Counted from the first letter of the stretch, positions 9,109 through 17,754 are shown. The stretch is 64,000 bases of DNA from an uncultured Ruminococcus sp. (GCA_902783005.1 CACZPI010000125.1:1-64000); one strand, 5' to 3'. Numbers and translations are program-made. The notes: generated by a model from the letters alone, not told the origin.

Positions 9109-9780
9109 TTACAGCTCGTTGATCTGCTCGTAAATATCCTGCATCCGCAGGTCTGTCTCCGCGATCGTTCCGGCCAGCTCCCGCAGCTCCTCCTTCAGGT
9201 CGTCGGGAACGATGCTGTCGGTCTTGTAGTGGAGCTGGTGCTCGAGACTTGCCCAGAAATCCATTGCAATGGTACGGATCTGGATCTCAACCGGAACGGT
9301 CATTTTCTTGGTGGACATGTACACCGGCACCATGACGACCATGTGGAAGCTCCGGTAGCCGGAGGGCTTGGGATTCTTGATGTAATCCTTGAGCTTGATG
9401 ACCTCGAAATCCCCGCGCCGCGTGAGCAGCTCGGCAATGGCATAGATGTCGTCAATGTAATAGCACACGACCCGGATCCCGGCAATATCGGTCAGATTCT
9501 TCTGTGCAGACTGTGCCGTCATCGGCAGCCCCTTGCGCTGGAGCTTTCCCATGATGCTCTTGCCGCTCTTGATGCGGCTGTCGATGCTGTGGATGGGATT
9601 GCGCTTGTAGCGCATGGAAAACTCATTGTCATAGATCCGCAGCTGTGTTTCCACGGTCTTTGCCGCGGAATCGTAGATATGATCGAGCTCCAGAAATTCA
9701 TTGAAGAGCCGTTCCAGTACATCCTGTTCGACCGGCACGACCTCGCCGATGCGTTCCAGATAGAAATTGCCTTCGTCCAT
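9109..9780 (-). CDS. Small alarmone synthetase (GTP pyrophosphokinase family)
   Basis: A 223-residue single-domain RelA/SpoT-type synthetase without hydrolase, TGS or ACT domains, the usual length of the RelQ/YjbM group. Recognisable blocks are RIKSGKSIMGKL (ATP/G-loop region), NLTDIAGIRVVCYY (the conserved D-x-x-G-x-R segment), GYRSFHMVV and EIQIRTIAMDFWASLEH. It should transfer pyrophosphate from ATP to GTP or GDP to make (p)ppGpp in the cytoplasm, slowing growth under stress. AGGAGG lies nine bases before the ATG. It is the last gene of the xylB-LRR-synthetase operon, an unusual partnership. Confidence 0.9.
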   Translation of the reverse strand: MDEGNFYLERIGEVVPVEQDVLERLFNEFLELDHIYDSAAKTVETQLRIYDNEFSMRYKRNPIHSIDSRIKSGKSIMGKLQRKGLPMTAQSAQKNLTDIAGIRVVCYYIDDIYAIAELLTRRGDFEVIKLKDYIKNPKPSGYRSFHMVVMVPVYMSTKKMTVPVEIQIRTIAMDFWASLEHQLHYKTDSIVPDDLKEELRELAGTIAETDLRMQDIYEQINEL

Positions 9781-9798
9781 GTTGTGTTGCCTCCTGTA

Positions 9799-10737
9799 TT
9801 ATAGCTTCAGCGTATCCGCCGGTTCCTCGCCTTCCCCCAGCACCCGCCAGCGGTAGGAAATCAGCTCCGGCACTTCCTCCGGGACATGCTCCTGTGCCAC
9901 GGGAATACACTGCCCGACGCATACACTGTCAAGCAGCGCCTCCTCACGAAGCATCCGGAGTCCGTCGAAGTCTCCTGCATTTGCATAGAGTCCGAATAGC
10001 TGCTCCATGGCCTTCCGGACACAGGGATGCTCCCGGTGTTCCCGCAGCAGCTCCGGCGGGATCAGATCCAACTGGAACCGCAGCGCGATCTCACCGAAAT
10101 ATTCCTGCTCCAGATCCCGTTCCAGATACGTCTTTGCATGGTACCGGAGATTGGCCTCCAGTGCCGGGATGTGATGCTCCAGCCAGATGTCGAACAGGGA
10201 ATTGTGCGATTCACACGGATGTCCTGCCGCAGCGCGATTCACAAGCCGGTAGATCGGGTCGGGCTGGTAATCCGTATTCAACGGATAGACCTGCCTTCCG
10301 TCGAGCGTCGGCTCGGTCAGCGTGAGTGTGCGAAGACTGCCGCAATGCTGGAACAGGTCTGCGCCGCATGTCCGCAGCCGCATGGGGATCGTCAGGTGCC
10401 CAAGCCTTCCGCATCCGCAGAATACACCTTCTCCCAGCGCTTCCAGATGATCCGGAAGATCAAGCTGCTCGAGCTTGATGCAGAAATGAAATGCATGTGC
10501 GCCGATCGAGCGCACCCCCGCCGGAATCCGGATCTCCCGGAGATTCATGCAGCGTTCAAATGCATGGTCACCGATCTCTGTGACCTCCTCCGGCAGATGG
10601 ATGCATTTCAGATCGGGGCAGTTCGCGAAGGCACCGTCCCCGATGCGTGTGATCCTGCCGAGCAGCCAGGCATGTTCCTCGCCTTCAGCCGGGAAGTAGT
10701 GCGTGAGGGTTGTGCCGTCGGTATACTGCTTTTTCAC
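9799..10737 (-). CDS. Cytoplasmic leucine-rich repeat protein (BspA-like LRR_5)
   Basis: A 312-residue protein. Residues about 25-150 contain five LRR_5 (BspA/TpLRR) repeats with the pattern IGDxAFxxCxxLxxIxIPxxV. The C-terminal half is helical with no recognised domain. There is no signal peptide or anchor, unlike the typical surface BspA proteins. It begins with GTG directly against the xylB stop codon and lacks a clear ribosome binding site, so translation probably depends on coupling from xylB. Function is unknown. The second LRR protein in the window (13955) has a similar plan: LRR block first, then a helical tail. Confidence 0.7.
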   Translation of the reverse strand: MKKQYTDGTTLTHYFPAEGEEHAWLLGRITRIGDGAFANCPDLKCIHLPEEVTEIGDHAFERCMNLREIRIPAGVRSIGAHAFHFCIKLEQLDLPDHLEALGEGVFCGCGRLGHLTIPMRLRTCGADLFQHCGSLRTLTLTEPTLDGRQVYPLNTDYQPDPIYRLVNRAAAGHPCESHNSLFDIWLEHHIPALEANLRYHAKTYLERDLEQEYFGEIALRFQLDLIPPELLREHREHPCVRKAMEQLFGLYANAGDFDGLRMLREEALLDSVCVGQCIPVAQEHVPEEVPELISYRWRVLGEGEEPADTLKL

Positions 10738-10738
10738 A

Positions 10739-12262
10739 TCAAAGTGCCGCGAGTGCCGCGAAGCGATCCTTCAGTGCCGGATAGATGCTGCGGTACATCC
10801 GGTAATACTTTTCATATTCCGGAATGTTCTCTGCCACCGGCTCCTGGACATTTGCCGTGTGGACGATCGCGCCGCAGGCTTCCGGAACGGATGCATACAG
10901 CCCTGCGCCGACTGCTGCAAGGATCGCTACGCCCAGTGCGGGGCCTTCCTTGGAATCGACCGTCTTGACCGGGCATGCATAGAGATCGGCAAGCATCTGC
11001 CGCCATACCGGGGACGATCCGCCGCCGCCGCATGCCATCATATCCGAGACATTCACGCCCATTTCGCGGAATACCTCCACGCAGTCACGCAGCGAAAAGG
11101 TCACGCCTTCCATGACCGCACGCAGCATATCGCGTCTGGTATGCATGCCGGACAGGCCGAAGAATACGCCTCTTGCATCCGGATCAAGATGCGGGGTGCG
11201 CTCACCCATCAGGTACGGCAGATACAGCAGCTTGTTGGCACCGATCGGGGATTCGAGCGCCGCCTTGTCCATCAGGTAATACGGATCGACGCCCATGAGT
11301 GCTGCCGCTACCTTCTCGGAATCACAGAACTGATCGCGGAACCATTTCAGGGAAAGACCGGCACCCTGGGTAACACCCATGACATGCCATGCACCCGGTA
11401 CGGCGGCACAGCAGGTGTGGACTCTGCCGGGCTTGTCGATCGAAATGGAGGAGGTGTGTGCAAACACCACGCCGGAGGTGCCGATGGTCGTGAAGGCCTT
11501 GCCGTCCGTGACAACGCCGGTGCCGATGGCTGCGGCAGCATTGTCGCCCGCGCCGCCGACCACGATCGTTCCGGCGCAAAGCCCCAGCTCGTCTGCCATT
11601 TCCTTTGTCAGCTCGCCGGTGACCTCGCAGGATTCATAGACCTTGCCCAGCCATGCCTTGTCAATGCCGAATGCGGTCAGCAGCTCGTCCGACCAGCAGC
11701 GGTTCGGCACATCGAGCAGCTGCATACCGGAGGCATCCGAAACCTCGGTCGCATACTCCTGCGTCAGGATGAAGCGCAGATAGTCCTTCGGCAGCAGAAT
11801 GTGTGCCACGCGCTCAAAGATCTGCGGTTCATTGTTCCGCACCCAGAGAATTTTGGCAGCCGTCCAGCCGGTCAGTGCGGGATTCGCGGTGATCTCCACG
11901 AGCTTGTCGCGTCCGGCAATGCGGTTCATTTCCTCGACCTCTGCGGCCGTTCTCTGGTCGCACCAGATGATGGAACGGCGCAGGACATGGTTGTCCTTGT
12001 CGAGCATGACAAGCCCGTGCATCTGTCCGGAGATGCCGATGCCGCGTACATCCTCCTTCTTCACGCCGCTCTTTGCCATGACCGCCCTGACGGAGGTCTT
12101 GGCAGCATTCACCCAGTCTGCGGGATCCTGCTCTGCATAGCCGTTCTTCGGCTGGTACATGGGGTACTCTACCGTAGACGAGGCGATCACGCGCCCTGTT
12201 TCGTCAAACAGCACCGTTTTCGTGCCGCTGGTACCCAGATCAATTCCGATTAAAAATGCCAT
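10739..12262 (-). CDS. xylB: Xylulokinase
   Basis: A 507-residue FGGY-family kinase. The N-terminal phosphate-binding block GIDLGTSGTKTVLFD, the substrate block ISGQMHGLVMLD, WCDQR, the TIGTSGVV segment and the C-terminal ACGGGGSSPVWRQMLAD are all typical of XylB. It phosphorylates D-xylulose at O5 with ATP, feeding xylose from hemicellulose into the pentose phosphate pathway. I place the start at ATG 12262, ten bases after AGGAG; the in-frame GTG at 12271 abuts the Shine-Dalgarno. It is first in an operon with an LRR gene and an alarmone synthetase. No xylose isomerase or transporter is in the window. Confidence 0.92.
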   Translation of the reverse strand: MAFLIGIDLGTSGTKTVLFDETGRVIASSTVEYPMYQPKNGYAEQDPADWVNAAKTSVRAVMAKSGVKKEDVRGIGISGQMHGLVMLDKDNHVLRRSIIWCDQRTAAEVEEMNRIAGRDKLVEITANPALTGWTAAKILWVRNNEPQIFERVAHILLPKDYLRFILTQEYATEVSDASGMQLLDVPNRCWSDELLTAFGIDKAWLGKVYESCEVTGELTKEMADELGLCAGTIVVGGAGDNAAAAIGTGVVTDGKAFTTIGTSGVVFAHTSSISIDKPGRVHTCCAAVPGAWHVMGVTQGAGLSLKWFRDQFCDSEKVAAALMGVDPYYLMDKAALESPIGANKLLYLPYLMGERTPHLDPDARGVFFGLSGMHTRRDMLRAVMEGVTFSLRDCVEVFREMGVNVSDMMACGGGGSSPVWRQMLADLYACPVKTVDSKEGPALGVAILAAVGAGLYASVPEACGAIVHTANVQEPVAENIPEYEKYYRMYRSIYPALKDRFAALAAL

Positions 12263-12311
12263 TGTATTCACGCTCCTGTTTCGTCAGTCCGGCGCAGAGC
12301 CGGTTAATTAC

Positions 12312-12340
12312 ATTATACAGGATTCTGCCGGGAAATGCAA
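12312..12340 (-). promoter_or_regulatory. Promoter of the xylB operon
   Basis: Read leftward, TTGCAT (12335-12340), 17 nt, TATAAT (12312-12317). Confidence 0.75.
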
Positions 12341-12369
12341 GAGCTTTTGTTCAATTTTTCGGCTTTGCA

Positions 12370-12409
12370 TTGACAACCCCGCAGCACCGTGATATAATGT
12401 ATTATATCA
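12370..12409 (+). promoter_or_regulatory. Promoter with overlapping palindromic operator candidate
   Basis: TTGACA (12370-12375), 17 nt, TATAAT (12393-12398). A perfect inverted repeat, TGATATAA (12390-12397) and TTATATCA (12402-12409) around TGTA, covers the -10 element and the likely start site, as a repressor operator would. It precedes the metallophosphoesterase-expansin pair. Confidence 0.7.
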
Positions 12410-12433
12410 AATGACAATCGGGGAGGGATCCGG

Positions 12434-13117
12434 ATGATTCTGGTTACAGGCGACACCCACGGCGAACAGGCGCGGATGAAATATTACATGGATCAATGCG
12501 GCGCAGCAGACTGGACAGAGGACGATTATCTGATCGTGTGCGGGGATTTCGGCTATCTGTTTGTGGATGATCTGTCCGAGCATGCCTTCCTTGACGATCT
12601 GGCGGGGCAGCGCTGGCAGATTTTGTTCGTGGACGGCAATCACGAGAATTTCCCGGCCATTTTCCGCTGTCCGGAGGAGGAATGGCACGGCGGCAGGGTA
12701 CACCGGATCCGGCAGAATATCCGCCATCTCATGCGCGGACAGGTCTTTGAGATCGAAGGAAAGACATTCTTTACCATGGGCGGCGCCTATTCCATTGACC
12801 GGGCGCTGCGCAAGGAGGGCTTTGACTGGTGGGAGCAATGGGAGCTGCCCACACAGGCGGAATATGCCGAGGCCGGGCGCAATCTGGCTGCGCACGATCA
12901 CAGGGTCGATTACATCCTCTCCCACACCTGCCCGCAGGAGCTGATCTACCTGATGAGCAAATCCCCGAATGTGCATGACGCGGAGCTGACGGCATTTCTG
13001 AGCAAGGTCAGCCGGGAGACGGAATTTTCCCACTGGTATTTCGGACACTGGCATGAGGAACGTGCCTTCGGGGAAAGGTTCACATTGCTCTGGTATGAGA
13101 CAAGGAGGATCCTATGA
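12434..13117 (+). CDS. Calcineurin-like metallophosphoesterase
   Basis: A 227-residue soluble phosphoesterase. The two-metal motifs are present: GDTHG (residues 6-10), CGDFGY near 36-41, GNHEN near 72-76, and the late SHT and GHWH blocks near 160 and 203. The substrate cannot be told from sequence; relatives act on phosphoproteins, nucleotides or phosphodiesters. GGGAGG precedes the ATG. The stop overlaps the start of the expansin gene by four bases (ATGA), and both follow a promoter with a palindromic operator candidate, so the pair is co-expressed. Confidence 0.85.
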   Translation: MILVTGDTHGEQARMKYYMDQCGAADWTEDDYLIVCGDFGYLFVDDLSEHAFLDDLAGQRWQILFVDGNHENFPAIFRCPEEEWHGGRVHRIRQNIRHLMRGQVFEIEGKTFFTMGGAYSIDRALRKEGFDWWEQWELPTQAEYAEAGRNLAAHDHRVDYILSHTCPQELIYLMSKSPNVHDAELTAFLSKVSRETEFSHWYFGHWHEERAFGERFTLLWYETRRIL

Positions 13118-13932
13118 AACGACTGATCGCGGCGGTGCTGACCGCTGTGCTGCTTTGCACCGGAATACCGGTGCATGCCTCTGAAACAGGCAATCTTCCG
13201 GTGCTTCAGGAGTATCTTGTGAAGCAGACCGATGCCCTTCCCGAGGGGTGCGACCTCAATGCCGACGGCGTCATTGACATTCTTGATCTGGCCATCATGA
13301 AGCACAGCAAGCGCACGGATGCCCTTGAGCCGATGGGCACGGTGCATACCGGCGATGCGACCTTCTACGGCGGCGGATATGAGGGCGGATGCGCGATGCT
13401 TGACCCGGTATCCAGGGATTACTGGATCGTGGCAATGAATTACTATGACTGGAACAATTCCCAGCTTGCCGGGGCATATCTGGAGGTCACCGGGGAGCTT
13501 GGCACGATCCATATGCTGGTCACCGATGAGCTGCCTGAGGGGAAAAAGGGAGATCTTGACCTGTATACGGATGCCTTCCCGCTGATCGCCCCCGTGGAAA
13601 AGGGGCGCGTTCCGTGCAGCTGGAAAATCGTTTCCCTGGATACGGCCGATACCCCCATGACGTACCGTTACAAGGAAGGCTCCTCGCCTTTCTGGTGCGG
13701 CATTCAGGTGCGCAATCACCGCTATCCGATCACGAAGCTGGAATTCCTGGGTGCAGACGGGAAATTCGTCGAGCTGCCCCGCCGCAATTACAATTATTTT
13801 GAGAGCATGGATCTGGGGGAGGGGCCGTTTACGCTTCGCCTGACGGACATTTACGGGAATGCCGTGGTGGAAAAGGACATTCCCTTCACCCCGGACGAGG
13901 AGCAGACAGGACGGGTGCAGTTCCCGGAATGA
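13114..13932 (+). CDS. Secreted bacterial expansin with an N-terminal single dockerin-type repeat
   Basis: A 272-residue secreted protein. The signal peptide covers residues 1-23. Residues about 28-70 carry one complete dockerin-type calcium loop, DLNADGVIDILD, with its following helix; the preceding segment LPVLQEYLVKQ looks like the helix of a first repeat whose loop is missing. Residues about 75-272 match the two-domain bacterial expansin EXLX1 (YoaJ): GDATFYGGGYEGG, LAGAYLEV, VTDELPEG with the conserved Asp, GSSPFWCGIQVRNHRYPI with part of the aromatic binding surface, NYNYF, and the terminal VQFPE. Expansins loosen cellulose and wall polymers without hydrolysis. The truncated dockerin suggests scaffold attachment or a remnant of it. 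Confidence 0.88.
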   Translation: MKRLIAAVLTAVLLCTGIPVHASETGNLPVLQEYLVKQTDALPEGCDLNADGVIDILDLAIMKHSKRTDALEPMGTVHTGDATFYGGGYEGGCAMLDPVSRDYWIVAMNYYDWNNSQLAGAYLEVTGELGTIHMLVTDELPEGKKGDLDLYTDAFPLIAPVEKGRVPCSWKIVSLDTADTPMTYRYKEGSSPFWCGIQVRNHRYPITKLEFLGADGKFVELPRRNYNYFESMDLGEGPFTLRLTDIYGNAVVEKDIPFTPDEEQTGRVQFPE

Positions 13933-13954
13933 TCTGCCGGAAGGAGCAATGCAG

Positions 13955-15106
13955 ATGGGACTCCTGATACAGGGCGATACGCTGTTAAAGTACCTCCCGG
14001 AGCCGGATGAAACGACGGTGACAGTTCCGGAGGGCGTGCGCATCATCGGGGAAGGCGCATTTCAAAGATGTCGCCTGACAAGGATCATGCTGCCGGAGAC
14101 TGTGCAGCACATCGGTGACAATGCCTTTGCCGCATGCCTTGTCCTTACGGAAATCGGATTGCCGGACAGCATTGTCTCTGTGGGTGCATCGGCATTTTCC
14201 TGCTGCGGAAGCCTGCCCTTTCTGCGTCTGCCCCGGCTGCTGACCGCGATCCCGAAGCGGATGTGCGAGGAAGCACGTTCGCTCCGGCAGGTGATCCTTC
14301 CGGAGCATGTGGAGGCGATCGGGGACGGTGCCTTCCGCTTCTGCACGGCGCTGGAGAAAATCGACATTCCGGAAGGCGTGTGCTACCTGGGTGAACGTGC
14401 CTTTGAGGACTGCATGTCGCTTGGCCGGCTGCACTTCCCGGCAGCACTCCGGGAGATCCGGCGCTTCTGCTGCCGGAGCTGCTGTGAGCTGCGGCAGATC
14501 GTGCTTCCGGACGGGCTGGAGGTCATCGGTACACAGGCATTTTTTGAATCGGGGCTGGAATCGGCCGTGATCCCGCCGCATGTCCGGAAAATTGAGCCGC
14601 TTGCCTTCGGAGGGTGCCGGCTGCTGCGGCAGGTGCATCTGCCGGAAAGCGCGGTCAATATCGGCGTGGGCGCCTTCGGGGAGGGCATACAGATCACCAT
14701 GCAGCACGGCGACTGCCGGGTGACGATGGAACTTCGGGATCTCTGGAAAAAGAGCATGCAGGCATTCCGGGAGCATCCGGGATTTCCGGAGCTTATGGAG
14801 ATCGGCGAGGAGTACCGGATCCCATTTGCTGCCTGTTATCATGACTGTGACCGGGATCTGGATGCATTTCTGGCGCAGCATTCCGGACAGGCCGCGATGC
14901 TGGCGATCCGGAATGCAGATGCGGGGCTGCTGGACATTCTGATCCGCGGCGGATTTCTCCATGCAGGGAATATTGATCCCATCATTGACGCGGCGATCGC
15001 TGCAGCGCAGAACGGCGGCGACCCGCAGATGCAGGTCATGCTGACCCATGCTAAGCATGCGCTGTCTGCGGATCCGGCGGATCCCGGTGCAATGCTCCGG
15101 CTGTGA
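13955..15106 (+). CDS. Cytoplasmic leucine-rich repeat protein (BspA-like LRR_5)
   Basis: A 383-residue protein with about nine LRR_5 units over residues 20-255, each with the IGxxAFxxCxxLxxIxLPxxV pattern, and a helical C-terminal region of about 125 residues. There is no signal peptide. AAGGAG (13941-13946) is eight bases from the chosen ATG; the ATG at 13949 is only two bases away. The gene follows the expansin by 22 bases and probably shares its transcript. The N-terminus, GLLIQGDTLLKYLPEPDET, resembles in layout that of the LRR protein at 9799, which suggests paralogy. Function is unknown; such repeats usually mediate protein contacts. Confidence 0.7.
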   Translation: MGLLIQGDTLLKYLPEPDETTVTVPEGVRIIGEGAFQRCRLTRIMLPETVQHIGDNAFAACLVLTEIGLPDSIVSVGASAFSCCGSLPFLRLPRLLTAIPKRMCEEARSLRQVILPEHVEAIGDGAFRFCTALEKIDIPEGVCYLGERAFEDCMSLGRLHFPAALREIRRFCCRSCCELRQIVLPDGLEVIGTQAFFESGLESAVIPPHVRKIEPLAFGGCRLLRQVHLPESAVNIGVGAFGEGIQITMQHGDCRVTMELRDLWKKSMQAFREHPGFPELMEIGEEYRIPFAACYHDCDRDLDAFLAQHSGQAAMLAIRNADAGLLDILIRGGFLHAGNIDPIIDAAIAAAQNGGDPQMQVMLTHAKHALSADPADPGAMLRL

Positions 15107-15163
15107 GCAGGCATTCCGGGGAGCCGTCTTTGAAATTTTCGTGCAATAGGAGCGTACATTATC

Positions 15164-17725
15164 ATGAAGCAACTGACTGTCGGCATTCTGGCGCATGTCG
15201 ATTCCGGCAAGACCACCCTCACCGAGGGAATGCTCTACACGGCAGGCACTCTGCGCAAACTCGGGCGGGTCGATCACAAGGATGCCTTTCTGGACACCGA
15301 TGCCATGGAGAAGGAGCGCGGCATTACCATCTTCTCGAAGCAGGCGGTGCTGAAGCTCGAAGATACGGAGCTGACCTTGCTCGATACACCCGGCCATGTG
15401 GATTTCTCCGCGGAGATGGAGCGCACGCTTTCCGTGCTGGATTATGCGATCCTTGTGATCTCCGGATCGGAAGGCGTGCAGAGCCACACCGAAACCCTCT
15501 GGCGCCTGCTGCAGCATGCAGGCGTGCCGGTGTTTGTTTTTGTCAATAAAATGGATCTGGCCTACCGGACACATGCGGAGCTGACAGCGCTGCTGCATGA
15601 ACGGCTGTCCCCGGCAATCGTCGATTTCACGGAGCAGAATGCGGATTTCTACGATGCCCTCGGCTCCTGCGACGAGGTGCTTATGGAGCAGGTGCTCGAA
15701 TCCGGAACGGCAGCAGAGGAGGACATTGCCCATGCGATCCGGCAGCGGCATGTGTTCCCGGTGCTTTTCGGATCGGCCTTGAAGCTCGACGGGATCGGGG
15801 AGCTGCTGACACTTTTGCAGACATATACCCTTCCGCTGCCGGAGCGTGCGGAATTCGGCGCACGCATTTTCAAGATCACCGAGGATCCGCAGGGCAAGCG
15901 CCTGACCTGGATCAAGGTCACGGGCGGCAAGCTCTGCGTCCGCGATGAGATCACCTGCGGCGAGCCGCCGGTGACGGAGAAGATCAGCCAGCTTCGCATC
16001 TATTCCGGCGCGAAGTTCACGCCTGCCGATGAGGTGCTGCCAGGGCAGGTCTGCGCAGCGGCGGGATTGTCCGCAACGGCAGCAGGCATGGGACTTGGCA
16101 CCGAGGCAGATGCGGCGCCGCCTGTCCTTGAACCGATTTTGCGCTATGCCGTGGCGCTCCCGCCGGATATTTCCGTGCATACCGCCCTGATGACGCTGCG
16201 CAGGCTTGAACAGGAGGATCCGCAGCTCCATGTCGATTTCAACGGACAGCTCCAGGAGCTGCATGTGCTTCTCATGGGCGAGATCCAGCTTGATGTCCTG
16301 CGGCATGTGCTGGAGGAACGCTTCGGTATCAAGGCGGAATTCGTACCCTGCGGCGTGGCCTACAAGGAAACCATTGCGGCACCGGTGCAGGGAATGGGGC
16401 ATTATGAGCCGCTGCGGCATTATGCCGAGGTGCGGCTGCTCATGGAGCCGGGCAAGCCGGGGAGCGGCCTGCAATTTTCCACGCTTTGCCGGGAGGATGC
16501 GCTTGACCGCAACTGGCAGCGATTGATCCTGACACATCTGGCCGAGCGGCAGCATCCTGGCGTGCTCACCGGGGCACCTATTACGGATATGAAGATCACC
16601 CTGATCGCCGGCCGCGCCCATAAGAAGCATACCGAAGGCGGCGACTTCCGGCAGGCGACCTACCGTGCCGTGCGCAACGGCCTGATGCATGCGCAGAATA
16701 TTCTGCTCGAGCCGTGGTGTACCTTCCGCCTGGAGGTGCCCGCCGATACCGTCGGAAGGGCGATCACGGATCTGGAAATGGCCGGTGCAAAGCTCGCATC
16801 GCCGGTCATGACGGGAGATACCGCCGTGCTCGAGGGACATGCTCCGGCGGCATATCTCATGCAGTACCAGACCCGCGTGACGGAATTCACCCGCGGCCGG
16901 GGAAGGCTGGCATGCACGCCCGAGGGCTATGCACCGTGCAGCGATCCGGAGCCGGTCATTGCGGCGGCAAAGTATGATCCGCAGGCAGATACGGAAAATT
17001 CTCCCGATTCGATCTTCTGCTCCCACGGTGCCGGTTCTCTGGTGAAATGGGACGAGGTGGCACCGAAAATGCATACCGAGGATCCCATGCGGCAGCGCAC
17101 GGAGGAGATCGCAGCGCGTCGGATGCACCCGGTGCGCGAGGCCTATACCGGCAGCGCTGCACAGGACAAGGAGCTCATGGAGATCTTTGAACGCACCTAC
17201 GGCAAGGTCAACCGTGATGCACGCGACGAGCGGCATCATCTGCATACCGAGCACCCCGCCTCCCCGAAAACCAAAGCGAGTCCGCTTCCCGCAGGCCCCG
17301 AATACCTGCTGGTGGACGGGTACAATATCATTTTTGCGTGGGATGACCTGCGGCAGATCTCCCGGGAGAATCTGGATGCTGCCCGTGCGGAGCTGGTGCA
17401 TCGGCTCGCAAATTACCGGGGGTACCGCGGCTGCGAGGTGATCGTGGTATTCGATGCCTACCGCGTCAAGGGCAATCCCGGCAGCACAGAGGAGCATTCC
17501 GGCGTGCAGATCGTCTACACCAAGGAAGCAGAAACCGCAGATACTTATATTGAGAGAGTCTCCCATGAGCTGAAAGGCGAACACCGCGTCCGCGTCGCGA
17601 CCTCCGACGGTACAGAGCAGGTCATCATTCTCGGAAACGGCGCCTATCGGATGAGTGCCGCGGAGCTGCGGCAGGAAATGGTCATGGCGCAGCAGGAGAT
17701 GGAAGGGTATCTGCAAACGAGGTAA
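15164..17725 (+). CDS. Tet(M)-like translational GTPase fused to a YacP/Rae1-type NYN domain
   Basis: An 853-residue two-part protein. Residues 1-about 690 follow the ribosomal-protection GTPase plan: G1 AHVDSGKTT, the switch region RGITI, DTPGHVDF, NKMD near residue 130, then EF-G-like domains to the typical Tet(M) end SIFCSHGAGSLVKW. Residues about 710-853 are a NYN/PIN-like nuclease domain of the YacP (Rae1) family: LLVDGYNIIFAWDDLRQ, VVFDAYRVKG, VYTKEAETADTYIE and ATSDGTEQVIILG, with the acidic residues expected for metal binding. Tet(M) acts at the ribosomal A site, and Rae1 cleaves mRNA in the A site, so the fusion suggests a ribosome-directed mRNA-cleaving factor rather than simple tetracycline resistance. 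The Shine-Dalgarno is AGGAG with a long spacer. Confidence 0.88.
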   Translation: MKQLTVGILAHVDSGKTTLTEGMLYTAGTLRKLGRVDHKDAFLDTDAMEKERGITIFSKQAVLKLEDTELTLLDTPGHVDFSAEMERTLSVLDYAILVISGSEGVQSHTETLWRLLQHAGVPVFVFVNKMDLAYRTHAELTALLHERLSPAIVDFTEQNADFYDALGSCDEVLMEQVLESGTAAEEDIAHAIRQRHVFPVLFGSALKLDGIGELLTLLQTYTLPLPERAEFGARIFKITEDPQGKRLTWIKVTGGKLCVRDEITCGEPPVTEKISQLRIYSGAKFTPADEVLPGQVCAAAGLSATAAGMGLGTEADAAPPVLEPILRYAVALPPDISVHTALMTLRRLEQEDPQLHVDFNGQLQELHVLLMGEIQLDVLRHVLEERFGIKAEFVPCGVAYKETIAAPVQGMGHYEPLRHYAEVRLLMEPGKPGSGLQFSTLCREDALDRNWQRLILTHLAERQHPGVLTGAPITDMKITLIAGRAHKKHTEGGDFRQATYRAVRNGLMHAQNILLEPWCTFRLEVPADTVGRAITDLEMAGAKLASPVMTGDTAVLEGHAPAAYLMQYQTRVTEFTRGRGRLACTPEGYAPCSDPEPVIAAAKYDPQADTENSPDSIFCSHGAGSLVKWDEVAPKMHTEDPMRQRTEEIAARRMHPVREAYTGSAAQDKELMEIFERTYGKVNRDARDERHHLHTEHPASPKTKASPLPAGPEYLLVDGYNIIFAWDDLRQISRENLDAARAELVHRLANYRGYRGCEVIVVFDAYRVKGNPGSTEEHSGVQIVYTKEAETADTYIERVSHELKGEHRVRVATSDGTEQVIILGNGAYRMSAAELRQEMVMAQQEMEGYLQTR

Positions 17726-17754
17726 AAAATATTTACGAATTTTTGAAAAAGCTA

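Noticed and set aside
15164..17725. Plain tetracycline-resistance call for the Tet(M)-like protein
   Set aside because: The fused NYN nuclease domain and chromosomal setting without mobile element marks argue for a ribosome-associated mRNA decay role; resistance is not shown by sequence.
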